Source of the DNA: Sisyra terminalis
Taxonomy: Eukaryota > Arthropoda > Insecta > Neuroptera > Sisyridae
Direction of reading: 5' to 3'
DNA: 64,000 bases
NCBI GenBank assembly: GCA_958496175.1
Contig: OY292279.1
Location: 18,724,001 to 18,788,000, forward strand
Part shown: positions 1-11,400 of the stretch, piece after piece
How the letters are laid out: each line of letters opens with the position of its first letter
Position numbering within the stretch: the first letter of the stretch is position 1
Program-made: the position numbers and the translations under genes
The notes under the pieces: generated by a model
What the model was told of the DNA's origin: nothing
Databases searched by the model: none
Seen by the model: the letters and a program-made list of their open reading frames with translations, nothing else

Positions 1-1000
1 AAGTCCAAAAACGGTAAATGAGCTTAATGGATCTTCTGTGACGTCACAGTACGCATCAGTACGCGGATATTGAAACCATGATATAAACAGATCGTTGAGC
101 AGTTATCATAGAAACAATAATAATTTACACAATTTTTGACATTTTTCCCCATTTTTCTTTAGAGAAAACATTTTTATACTCTCGAAATTATCATCTATTT
201 TTTCTTTTAGAATAGAGGTTGTGTAGATTTAAATAGTTTGAATCATTAACATAATGTTTAAACGACTAAAACATCCGTTTCCATTGAGTTAAGGTACATT
301 TGTCATAGAAACTGACAAATGTACATAGAAATTTCGTATTATGACGTCATTTTAATGACGAACCAATAGGAGATTGTTTTAGGCATTTTGAATTTAACAA
401 TTTTTTTTTGCATTCTTAAATGAATATTTTTGAAACTTTTAAAATTATTTTTAGACCATGTGTATAAGGTCTATTGGATTCTTTTGAAAAACAACCACAG
501 TAATAAATTAACCCAAAATAGTTTTCTACTTCAGGGCACTATCAATTCATTAGAATATTAGACTACTACTGACAAATAGTTCTGTTTAATTTATTACAAT
601 AGAAAATGCAGATAGCAGATGTTTTATAGATAACAATGTTTTTTTTGGAAGTCGTTTTATTTACAAAGAAAATCAATAGTAAAGTTTGATTTAAATAAAG
701 GTTGCACCCTAATGCAGTTTTTAAGATGGTGCGGAGCATGTGACGTCACACCAAAGTAAACAACAAGCAACAGAAAGCACGTTTATATATTGCTTTTAGA
801 ATTTGTGGCACTAATAATTGTTTAGTTGTGTATAATAACACAACGTTTAAGTACATCGAAAAAAACTATTGTTTCTATTCCAAAGAATCCTAAAATCCGA
901 AAAAAGTAGCAAATTTTTGCTCATGGAAGCTCTAATAGCATATCAGATAATTTAAATGCATATATTTGGGAAGATTGTTTTAATTTTAAGATAAATTGTA
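1..1000 (+). repeat. Interspersed repeat with TGACGTCA palindromes, copy 1
   Basis: Bases about 14-130 match 37,740-37,870 on the same strand and 31,900-32,110 on the opposite strand. All three share a TGACGTCA palindrome followed by a TTGAAACC...ATAAACAGATC block. Bases about 320-470 match 19,727-19,930 and 40,195-40,400 (a TATGACGTCATTTTAATG-type start, then a GAATTTAAC...poly-T stretch). A third palindrome lies at 741-748. I see no coding potential or terminal structure, so the family is unclassified. It could be a long MITE or a non-coding part of a larger element. The right edge is approximate. Confidence 0.5.
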
Positions 1001-1206
1001 TTTACTTTGTAAAATTTTTTTAAACTGATTTTATTGGTGCAACGTTTATTGTGTTGTTGTATTATACATAATTTCTGGTTATATGAACAGAGGTAATACA
1101 CTTCTTTAAAAATACCACCAGAAGCAGAAAAATAACAAATAAATACAAGTTCAAGTAATGTAACTATTGAATTTTTGTTAAACCAGGTCTTTACTGAAAG
1201 ATTTGT

Positions 1207-1671
1207 TCACGTGGTATATATATTTTTCAACATTAATCATGTACACAATAACAAACCCAGGTTGTAGTTCTCTTTTCTGTCACTAGCAGCGCAAATATTC
1301 AAAACGTATCTAAGGTGTCTAAGATTTTAAGTTGGTATTCCAATCTTGCGATGCATGATGGGAAATGTGTCAAGATGTGGCGCCGCCATTAGTGTGCTTG
1401 CATTACTAACTTAAACTGAAACTATGCACTTTATGTAAAATAACTCAGGTAATATAAGTTAGTTCACTGAACACTCTTGTGGTGGCGCCACATTTTGACA
1501 CATTTTCCATCGTGCAGAAGATAGAAATTCACAATTTTTAATAACAACAATACTTTCCATATAATGATTCAGAAGCGAGCTTTTTGAAGAGTAGCGCGCT
1601 CTGCCGGTAGCGGATCTTAAATTAATGCCGTTTTTTTAACATTACGGTCGGACTCCTTATATCTATAGGTA
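1207..1671 (+). repeat. Foldback repeat with GGCGCC-containing inner inverted repeat, copy 1
   Basis: A second copy lies at 49,582-50,303, where a hAT-like MITE interrupts it. Both copies carry a CACTAGCAGCGC motif near the left. They then have an inner inverted repeat: GATGGGAAATGTGTCAAGAT...GGCGCC at about 1,354-1,396 pairs with its reverse complement at about 1,473-1,517. Transcription of this stretch would give a strong hairpin. There is no ORF. It behaves like a palindromic non-autonomous DNA element, but the outer ends and target duplication are not clear. Confidence 0.5.
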
Positions 1672-2610
1672 TCTATACTTCATGGTTTTGTCAATTAATC
1701 AATGTACTCAACATTATTTAAAACAATTGTGTTTTTTTGAAGTTATGACCTGTATATATTTTACTTAAATGACTCATATTATACAATGGGAATGGGATTG
1801 GTATAAGTTGGACTTATACTCCAAATAAATGTACAATTTTAACAAATCGTTAATTTCTTTAAGAAAAACTAGTAAATTAAATAACAAGATACATAATGGT
1901 AATAAAAATACATAGGTATACTTCATTAGAAGTTGTCGTAACTAAAATGGTTGAACCAAAAAAAAAAACACCAATTTTAATTAAAAACAATGGATATTTA
2001 ACGTGTAATTCCTGAGTGGCAATGAAAAAAAGCTGGAAAAATCTTACACAATTGGTGGAAATGCTGAAAATTATGAAAAGCAAATGACGCAGTAAGAATA
2101 CAACACCCAATGGAAATAGTTTGAATAACAATTTCACAATTCACATTCACTTATTTGCATTAGAAAAGAATTCTGTCGTCTACAGCCGCATCCAGTTGGA
2201 TGAGAAAAGCTGTAGGTATATAGGGTATATGAGTTAATGTATGAACGCTTCTTAATTACACGCAAGAATGCTTAATTAGCTAAATGAATAACACAAATGG
2301 TTTCATTTTCATTTTTCCCAACAATGCGCAAGTAATTTACACCTCCACAATTTGAATCAAATTCGTTCAGGGACAACTTCCGTATTTTCATATTTTATTT
2401 TTCTTTACATCCTACACAATTTGATTTGAAGATTTTAAGTATTTTAACTGAAAAACATTTGTTTAAAAAATTACCACTTTTCCATTTCAAAAAAAATACA
2501 TTTCTTTTTGTATTTTTACGTATCCCTCGTAAAATATGGGAAACACTAACTATAATATTGGATAGTCGGTAGTCAAATTAATGGACCACATGAATCAATA
2601 AATTCTTAGT
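1672..2610. other. AT-rich DNA without a recognised gene
   Basis: No homology to known proteins is recognisable here. The open frame at 1,877-2,137 (minus) translates to a low-complexity hydrophobic Phe/Leu/Ile-rich string, typical of poly-A/T sequence, and was not called. Confidence 0.4.
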
Positions 2611-2611
2611 T

Positions 2612-2743
2612 TTAATCCCTCGGATCACCAATAGGATCTTTTTAAGTGTTAATTATAGTGTTAAATATTATTATTAGTATATACCACGTTTCAACATAGA
2701 CAAGCGAAATTTTGGTCCGCGGACTGCCACTTTGGCGACCGCT
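2612..2743 (+). mobile_element. Truncated hAT-like MITE
   Basis: The right end, with CCACTTTGGCGACCGCTG at 2,726-2,743, matches the right end of the element at 6,332-6,468. The interior (GGATCACCAATAGGATC...) is also shared. The left terminus is not recognisable. Ends of the CAG...CTG type are typical of hAT non-autonomous elements, so the assignment is by family resemblance only. Confidence 0.4.
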
Positions 2744-3189
2744 GATATAAAGCATAGGTCAATGGTACCCAACCACTGAGATGTAGACTAGAATGAATGG
2801 GCTCCATAAGCCCAATGCTAAATTTAAATTGTTATTTAACGTACCCATTCTACAGAATATTTATACAAAACATATTCTCTCCTCTATAAGTCATTAATAG
2901 ACACGACAGTAATCAAAAATCAATGAAATTTTTATTTATTTAAGAAAACTCTAGTCAAGGAACACAAAACGTGTAATTATTTTTTTCTTCAGAGTGAAAT
3001 TAATTAGTATTTTGATAAAATAAAGCTTAAAAATAAGGCAATCCGTCATGGTATTCTAAACACCAATCAGAATCCAGTGACGTAATGATTGTTAAAGGTG
3101 AATGTCGGTGACAAGCTGGTGAATACCTTTGAAATAAAATAACAAATGATTGCTGTTATCTTGCTCTCACTTTAAAACATCGTATCGGT

Positions 3190-3479
3190 TCGTTTCCTCG
3201 ACTAACGGAAGATAAAACGATGCCTGCGTTCGTAGTGAGAGGTTTGGTACTACGATTGTCCATACAGAAACAGTGGTTGGCTTCGGGCAAGGTTTATAAA
3301 ATACACAGGTGGCCTCATGCGCCACGTGACGTATCCAGAAGAAATTCGTATATGTCTTCAGACTGATTCAAATTTCAAAATTCTTCGTATGACGTCATAT
3401 TTTTTTTTCTAATGGGGCAACCTGTGTAATTTATAAACCTTGGGCTTCGGGTACCAGCAAAAAACTTAACCATGCAATG
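3190..3479 (+). pseudogene. Possible transposase fragment interrupted by a MITE
   Basis: Reading from about 3,190 gives a peptide containing TMPAFVVRGLVLRLSIQKQ. The frame resumes after the MITE at 3,288-3,442 with one copy of the duplicated GGCTTCGGG, giving WLASGTSKKLN and then a stop. The VRGL...ASGT pattern faintly recalls P-element/THAP-type transposases. This is a weak judgement from memory over only about 45 residues. The stretch is less AT-rich than its surroundings. It may equally be chance coding. Confidence 0.2.
3288..3442. mobile_element. 155-bp MITE with 9-bp target-site duplication, copy 1
   Basis: The element starts CAAGGTTTATAAAATACACA and ends with the near-perfect inverse, finishing TTTATAAACCTTG. 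It is flanked by perfect 9-bp direct repeats GGCTTCGGG at 3,279-3,287 and 3,443-3,451. A second copy at 47,405-47,560 has a different perfect 9-bp duplication, so both the borders and the 9-bp target length are secure. Nine-bp duplications are typical of Mutator-like elements, but no transposase is present to confirm this. It carries one TGACGTCA palindrome (3,390-3,397). Confidence 0.8.
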
Positions 3480-3499
3480 AGCATTGAGTAAATCATTTG

Positions 3500-6090
3500 T
3501 TTATGTTTTAGTAGAACAATTATGACGTCACATGCGACGCCATGACACTTTCAAGCGTTTTGACTTTTACTTTAATTTTTCTAAACTAAAATGTATTTTT
3601 TTTTCTTTTTAAACCTTCCATTTTACCAAAAATACTTTACTTTTTGAAAATAACATACACTTTAGAACATTATACGATAGTTTTTCAAAATTTTTAATGA
3701 AATGTGCATCTGTCAGCTGCTGCCCACTGACGCCGACCATTAGTACTACCGCAGTATTCTTCAATACAGTTCCGTATAATAGTAGACCTTTATTGTCAAC
3801 TATCAATATAAAACGTATAAATATTATCCAAAATATTGGACATAAAAATTGTCCTTCTTCTCCTTTTCTCTTTTGTTTAAAATTTTTCATTCATGAACTT
3901 TATTACAAATAATATTGAAGCTTTGAAACGACCGCGCTTTGATCTAGTTCGTTGAAGTGAAAAGACAGTTGGAGAGAGATGCGATTACCGAATCGAATAC
4001 GGGGTCAAAAAAAGTTAAACATGAATCCTCTACACTTTACTTGAGTACAAATATCGAATTTGCTACACCAGCGCCGTTCCGGTTTCTTTATTAAACGTAT
4101 TCTGTGGACATTTTTTGAGCCAAAGAGCCATAAGAAACCTATACCCTCCATAGTATAAATTTTGACTATTTCGTCGTTAACTTCCCCAAACTGTTTGGCC
4201 TTCCATGTTTCTAAGTGCCAATTCCAATTCTGGTTGACAATATGAAGAGCTAATTTTTATATTCGTAGCAAATTAATAATTGTTATCGAATTGAAATTTA
4301 TTGAATCCTAAAATTGAAGTATTTTCAACATTGATCTGTATAAATGGATTGTGTACTGTACAGTAAATGACAAGCCGCGGTAGAAGCGTTTGTTTCAGGC
4401 GCTTATTCTAAGCGCTTATTTGCGTAGGCCAGCGCTTAGCTGCACTCAATTGCCAGCTATTGTTTTTAGTTATCATAAAAACCGGTGTCCACGAAGACGG
4501 CGCTTCATGCATCGCATGGCATTAGATTATGTTTGGTTTATCCAAATATCTACAGATTTTCAAGGTATTTTGTGCAATTCAATTGGGTCTTAACTTTTGA
4601 CTTTTAGGCCAGAGGAAATTTATATTTTTGATTTTTAGTAATTCTTAAGGAATAAAATGTTCACAAACTTTAAGAATTTCATGGAAAAACACGGAAGGAG
4701 CTTAAAGCACACTGTGGTGTTGTTGAAAAAAAAATTACCAAAGTAAAAAGACAATCTACCTCTTTAATTTCTAGTTGAGTGGATGTTTTATTCAGTTTTA
4801 CGACCAAATTGGGTCATAAAGCGATAAAAAATGACATTTAATCGAATTATATTTTATGATTTTATAACAAATTTTTATCACTTCTGTTGATAATTACAGT
4901 ATAATTAATTCTTATAACAATGCAATAAAGCCAACATTGAAACGAGAACATACAATAGCTCGATTACATTTAATGTCTACATAAACCCAGCGGAACGGTT
5001 TTCTTTTCTCTCAACATACGCCATCGACACCATACCAACTTGGTAAAATGTGAAAAGATTTACTTGAAAACTTTATGAGGTTTACGATTTACTTATTACG
5101 ACAGCCCGTAATAATATGAAGACATTATATTATCATGTAATAATAAAGAAACTTTGGCATCAAGTATTTTAAACATTCTTATATGAGAAAATTCCGTACT
5201 TGAACTCCTTCAAGTCCTTTTGTACGCTACTATGAGATTACCAACCATCGTTTTTTAGCTATGCTAAACTTTTTATTTTCAATTACTTATTGCAAAACAA
5301 AGAAAATACTTCAACTTTTAATTTTGTCTTATTTGCCCCGTATGAGGGCTTCAAGTGGTTGAGATGACAAAAATATATTGAAAATGTTAAGGTAAAATAT
5401 AAGGTGGCTTTTTAATGCATTTGGGACTTGAAAAATATTATTAAAATTAAAAAAGCAAAGTCTTTAAATTAAAAGTTAAGATTTTTTATATTAATTCTTT
5501 GAATTGCCATTGACAGCTGAATTATTTTCTTTGTATTAAACTAATTTCAAAATTGAGTCTTCATTTTATATATCTTATCTTTAAAGTATATATTAACTCG
5601 GTAATTTATGTAATAACAAAAAAAAGTTTGTTAAAATATTAAAGAATATACAAATTAATACTTTAACCAATCAATGTTGGTTAAAGTATAAATAGTGGAC
5701 TTTTTAAGAGTTGTTGATATCTGGTTTTTATTTTTCAATTGGCTGATGCTAAAGGAGAGGTAAGAGTATCTATACCTTCTTACAACAATTGAGTATGCTT
5801 GAATCTTACAGTATAATTTAGTTAGCTTATTTTTAAACTTGTTTTAGTATAACTACACACATTTATGGTTTGCCAACTGGAAGTAAATACATTAACTAAT
5901 TCATCACGATAGTATACACTAATATGAATTTAAACTTTCAAAATAGCATTTACACTTAGCCTGGTACTTTTCGTAGTACTTAAAGCTTTTACAATATGAA
6001 CTTAAATTTGAATGATTATAAAATCATATATAGCTAGATAAATGTCAAAAATAAAATGCGTTTTTCGTATTGATTCTGTTATCAGTAATT
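3500..6090. other. AT-rich DNA without a recognised gene
   Basis: This holds a TGACGTCA palindrome at 3,523-3,530 and a less AT-rich patch at about 4,370-4,540 with repeated AGCGCTTA-like words. Short open frames at 3,609-3,912 and 4,390-4,593 lie on both strands, have no recognisable domain, and overlap poly-T tracts. Confidence 0.4.
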
Positions 6091-6095
6091 GCTTC

Positions 6096-6321
6096 GGAGC
6101 CGGAGTTAATTGAATCTTAAGCTCTGGCTCCACTTCTTGCAAAAATCGCTACAATTTGAAAGCAATTTGTTTTGGTGAAAATTAGTTATTATTATTAAAT
6201 ATCAGGTGAGTTTCCGAAAATTATAACTTTATTTTTTGGTATACTTTATTATACTTTATAAACATAAAATTTTTAAGGAGTTGGAGCTAGTATAAATTTT
6301 GATGCCAGTGACTCCGGCTCC
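6096..6321. mobile_element. Small MITE with GGAGCCGGAGT inverted ends
   Basis: GGAGCCGGAGT at 6,096-6,106 is perfectly inverted as ACTCCGGCTCC at 6,311-6,321. The 226-bp interior is AT-rich and non-coding. The GGAGCCGGAG motif recalls ends of some hAT-type elements in insects. No clear target duplication was found, so the borders could be slightly off. Confidence 0.45.
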
Positions 6322-6331
6322 CACTTAGTAG

Positions 6332-6468
6332 CAGTTGTCAAACTTTTTGGGCTTACGGATCTCTAAACCTATAATTTAATCACAGTGGACCAATAATAGG
6401 ATTTTTTAAATATTTTATAATAAGTATATTCCCCATTTCTCGGCGGATCACCACTTTGGCGACTGCTG
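6332..6468. mobile_element. hAT-like MITE
   Basis: The left end CAGTTGTCAAACTTTTTGGG and right end CTTTGGCGACTGCTG are inverted relatives of one another. This end type is widespread in hAT non-autonomous elements. The interior matches the truncated relative at 2,612-2,743. The flanking octamers are only partly alike, so an old duplication is possible but not shown. Confidence 0.5.
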
Positions 6469-6475
6469 GTATAGA

Positions 6476-6995
6476 GGACTCATGTTCAACTTTATTTGAC
6501 CCAGCAAATAGTCGGAGATTCTATCTCTTTCTAACAGTCATTTAAATTGAATACTCGGTTGAAGTCATAGAAATGCAATATAGAGGATTCATATTTAACT
6601 TTTATAGACCTCAAAATTGGTTCGGATATTTTATCTATCTTTAATTGTCATTTCAATTCAATGAACTCGATCGAAATGGTTATTGTGCATGATTAACTTA
6701 GGTAGACAGAGATAGAATCTCCGAAATTTTAGGTGTTTTTCAAACCATTCAGAAAACATTGGATAAAGACAATATTGGCAGCCTATACTATACTTATGTG
6801 GAACATTTTTTCACCCCATACTGATTAGCCAACAAAATTTTAAGTTTGAATTTTCTGACATTATCTTTTGCCAAACATTCCATACGTGTGATCAACTTAG
6901 GTAGACAAAGATAGAATATCTGAAATTCAAAGTGATTTTTTGGACCACAAAGAAAGCATTGGTAATATACGACAAGAGTATTCTGTACTACATCT
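6476..6995. repeat. Foldback repeat: two direct and two inverted related units
   Basis: Four related units are visible. Two run in plus orientation (about 6,476-6,560 with GGAGATTCTATCTC, and about 6,575-6,670 with GATATTTTATCTATC). Two are inverted (about 6,690-6,800 with GAGATAGAATCTCC, and about 6,895-6,995 with AAAGATAGAATATCTG). The arrangement can fold into a long imperfect hairpin. It is non-coding and of unknown class. Confidence 0.45.
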
Positions 6996-7053
6996 ATGTC
7001 CAGTTAAATCCAGGGTTGTCTAATTTTCAGTAGTCCTAGCATCAAGAATAAGT

Positions 7054-7278
7054 GGCTCAAGTCCATTTTAACACACCCACAATCTGGCAACGTTGCATTT
7101 TTGACTTTGTTTTTAATTTAATTTGCAATTAAATCGCTCCGTAATGAAAATTTAGCCACAAAAGAGAAAATTATATCATATTAGAATTGAATTAACAAAA
7201 ATATCGCGAATTAAATTAAAAATAAAGTCGAAAATACAACGTTGCCAGATTGTGGGTGTGCTAAAATGGTCTTGAGCC
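7054..7278. mobile_element. Palindromic MITE (GGCTC...CTGGCAACGTTGC family), copy 1
   Basis: The 225-bp element starts GGCTCAAGTCCATTTTAACA and ends with its near-perfect inverse finishing CTTGAGCC. The inverted arms are about 70 bp and contain CACAATCTGGCAACGTTG. This is the best-preserved member of a family with five more copies inside intron 2 of the downstream gene (10,993-12,644). Confidence 0.65.
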
Positions 7279-7289
7279 GAATAAGTAAT

Positions 7290-8240
7290 AGGAAAACGAA
7301 CAAGATAGACAATTGGTTAGTTCTTGCGACCTCAAAAATTCGGATTGGATTAGTTATTTTTTTGTCCACTAGCAGCGCATTGTAGCGAAGAATTTGCTGT
7401 ATTGAATTGTTATTAGTTGTTTGCTTTTTTTATTGTTATCCAAACAGAAGCCAAAGTTGTTAATATATTACATTCATATGCTCCATATACTTTAGTACTT
7501 TAGTATAACATAATTTCATTATTCTTTCATTTTACTTATATTTAAATAACAATAGACCAAAATGCTTGATCCAAATGCCTTAAAAATGTTCTAAATTGAT
7601 AACAAAATATAATGTAGCTGCTAATTTTTAACTTCCCTTGATAAAATTAAAAAAATATTTATTTAAGAATACCAAAAAAAAAAACGTTAAATTTAAAATG
7701 TCTAAAACGAGCTCGTTATTTTCGATACTTCGTGGGCCCAAAAGATATGGTGAGGGCCGCATAAACAATTTTTTTAATCACTTTTGAATCTTATAGTTCT
7801 GTGGTTCGCTTTTGGGGTCCCCAAAAGCGGCCCTTGGGTCTTAGGGTGTAGTCACCTCAGGATAGTCCTGATTTGGTTGAAATACTTTACATAAGTGAAT
7901 TCACTATCTTTTTTTTGTATAGGCAAAAGTACTATATTAACTTTACTTTCAAAATTTTTAGATAATAAACATTGTATGTGGATTTCAGGATTAAATGAAA
8001 TGGGTTATAGAATAAAAGGTAAAGAAACTAATATAAACACTACTAATCCTAGATCTAGAGTATTTGGAACTATTTAAGTACTCGAAGAACTACAGAAGGG
8101 TTGAAATTTGAACTCTTTTTTTTTTCTTTCGTATAGCTTCTGCATTATTCCAATGGAATAATTTAAAAGAATATTTTCAGTATCAGACACAAAAGTAAAT
8201 ATTGATAAATAAACTAAAAAGCAGACATTTTATACTGTGT
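7290..8240. other. AT-rich upstream region of the AIG1/ADTRP-like gene
   Basis: At 7,725-7,850 there is a hAT-like scrap with GGGCCC and GGCCC words. At 7,921-8,077 an open stretch follows a TTTTTTTTGTATAG acceptor-like site and reads GKSTILTLLSKFLDNK, continuing to a stop at 8,077. It contains a P-loop-like GKST but has no recognised family. The spacing and lack of a partner exon make it unproven. Confidence 0.3.
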
Positions 8241-8243
8241 GTC

Positions 8244-8250
8244 TATAAAA
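8244..8250 (+). promoter_or_regulatory. Candidate TATA box
   Basis: TATAAAA lies about 170 bp upstream of the first ATG of the AIG1/ADTRP-like gene. In DNA this AT-rich such a match can easily occur by chance, and no initiator element is obvious. Confidence 0.2.
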
Positions 8251-8417
8251 CGACGTTATAAATTGAAAATATTATATAAGTTTCCGTAAGTAATTGTCAA
8301 TGATATTTGCATTAATCAATATTTGCATACTAGATTGCCAATAATTATTCGCATTGCTAGAGCATTTTAATTCGATTTGACTGTTTTTTTTTTGAATGTT
8401 GGTGTAGGTAGAGGACA

Positions 8418-11400
8418 ATGATACGTTCTGTTGTGCACATTTCCCTGTTATTACATCATTTATTTGTCGATTACATTTTATTGACAACACGCAATGAAGA
8501 TGAGGCCAATGAAGCGTATAACATGCTCAAAAATTATTCGTACGCCTACCTAACATTCTGGAATTTCGTAAGTTATACTCAACAAGTATATCGTGAGCAT
8601 TACGTTTGTGAAAAGGCAGTGTTATTTGTATTGTTTTTTTTTTTTTGTGTGGAAAATCCATTGCATGTTTATTCGGAATAATTTCATGTTGTTTTTCTCG
8701 TGGAAATATCATTTCTTGCGGCTGGAACACACGTTAACTGCAATACAATTCCAACAATTTTCCGATAGCGAATCTGTTGTATTGTGCAAAAAATGGCGTT
8801 CTTTTCAAAGCGGCAACTTTTCGCAATGAACTTTCTACATGAAATGGTTTCTAACGTTTATTTTTAATTACAGTTCATTCAAACCGTCTACCTCATTGTT
8901 GTCTCGATCATCGATATAAATCGGGTTCGTTTGATCAAATTGCCAGGACCGCTAATCGGGCAACTTCACAAAATGCAAGCTTTGCTTTTCTCAGCGTTGT
9001 TGGCTCCGTTTGCAATTGTGAGTGTAGTTTCGATTATTTGTTTCTTGTGAATGACTTGCAACAATAATTTTCAACTCTTCGTAATTAAAACGGCATCCTT
9101 TTGCACGTTTAAAGTGATTAGTTTTATCCTCTGATAGCCACTATTCCATAAAAGCCATCATTTTTATAACAAACCCTCGATGAATCCTATAAACAATCAA
9201 CAAACATATTTCTGTAGAACATAAAATGACCTACAAAAAAGTGTTTTCCAACATGTTTTTACAAGTTGAAAATTGATTTAATTTTTTTTTAGTTATAATA
9301 ATAAGTGTTAAATGCCTATAAACACAAAAAAACCTTTGACTCTCCTAAATTATAGATAACCAAGGCCAGATGTAGGTCAAAATCGATTGTTTGACCTTAA
9401 CATTAAAATTTGACCATAATAAACGGTTTCTTAATTTAACAAACTGTAATATAAAGTTTTTCAGAAAAGAAAATAAATTTAAACACTAATTAAATTTTAA
9501 AAATCATAACAGAGAACTAAACCATCTATAAGCAATAGTAAACCTAGAAAAACTTCATCGCTGTTAACTACCCTAGTCAAAGACTAAAAATTCATCAATT
9601 TTTAAAGTTATTAAGTAATTAGTTAGAAAGGTAAAATTAAACAATTACTATTGTATTCATGTAGTTTTTATTCCGTTACTATTTGTACATGCATAGGTAT
9701 TAGGGTGTCCGTTATTTCCCAAATTGATTTTTTTACAGCGATCGCCCCCTCAATTTTTAGTTTAAGATATAAAAAAAATATCCAATACAATTAAGCTCTT
9801 AATTTCTTGATTAAACCGTGCCGGAATCATGTTACTTTTACCATTTAAATAACATGGGATTATTTGACTTTTTACATTTAATTTTTTTTCTCAGAAACAA
9901 ATGAATCAAAAGATTTAAGATTAAATTGTTCTGACGTAAAATTTAACGCTCTACAAAAAAGGTCTTCTATGAATTTTCCATTAAATCACTCCATTAAAAG
10001 TTATTCAACATTTAACTTGTGCCTAATATAAATCTTGCAATATTTTCAACTTTTTGCTCATTTTTACTTTTTTTAATTATAAAATCATTGGAAGAGAAGA
10101 TAAAAATTATTATCATTAGAGCGCCAGTGATTATTTGTGTTAATTTTATGGCTTGAATTGAAAATTAAACTAAAAATTCATTTTTCGACAATTAAAACAG
10201 GTGACATAAGATCCGAATTCGCTATAGTCGTGAAATTCAATTTATCCAGGATAAATTTTCGAACTTTAATCAATATTTTGTACCTACGAAGTGAATTTCA
10301 TACTAATTAATGAGACTATCGACAAATTTTTACCATTTAACCTGACGCCATTTATGAGAAATTTCGTAGAACTTGTAGTCATCAAATTAAATGTTGAATA
10401 AATTACAAAATAGAAATTAAACAAATTAATTCAAGTTAAATGTTGAATAACTTTTAATGGAGTGATTTAATGGAAAATTCATAAGACACTTTTTTTGTAG
10501 AGCGTTAAATTTTACGTCAGAACAATTTAATCTTAAATCTTTTGATTCATTTCTTTCTGAGAAAAAATATTAAAAGTAAAAAGTCAAATAATCCCATGTT
10601 ATTTAAATGGTAAAAGTAACATGATTCCGACACGGTTAAATCAAGAAATTAAGAGCTTAATTGTATTGGATAATTTTTTTTTGTATCCTAAACTAAAAAT
10701 TCAGGGGGCGATTGCTGTAAAAAATCAATTTAGGAAATAACGGACACCTGTATCACACCTGTATCTATATAATTGACTATTTATTCTTATTTATACATGA
10801 TAGTTTTTGACTAAAATCCACTTCTTTATGTGTTTGTAAATGTTTTCGAGAACTATTTTTCAAACAAGTAGCTCACCCTGTATTGATAAACAGTTAATTC
10901 ATATATATAAGATTCAAATTTATAAAAGTAGTAATTTGTGTATAATATTGACAAATACATTACAGAAAGTATAAATTGTCAATTTGGTTCATGGCCCATT
11001 TAACAACATCGATATTTGGCAACGTAGCATATCCTATTTTGTTTTTAAATTGATTCACGAGTAAGTCTGGTCATAATGAAAATGTATCAAAAAAATAGCG
11101 AATAATGCGATATTGGAATTAAATTAACAAAAAGATCGCGAATTAAATTAAAAAGAAAGAATAAAATGGAAGTTTGCAAGATATTGATGTCGCTCAAAGG
11201 AAAATGAGCCAAACTGGCTATTTAAACGTACTGTATTTCACAATATCTTACACAATTGACTACTTATACAAATTTGCATCTTACTTATATGAATTAACTG
11301 TTTATCAATACAGCATGGGCCACTTGTTCGAAAAATAGTTATTGAAAACATTTTCCATCATTTAAAATCCCTGATCTAATACAGTAACTAAAATAAACAA

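Noticed and set aside
8593..8829. 78-codon plus frame overlapping exon 1 and intron 1 of the AIG1/ADTRP-like gene
   Set aside because: It is in another frame, mainly within the intron. The spliced model explains the region better.
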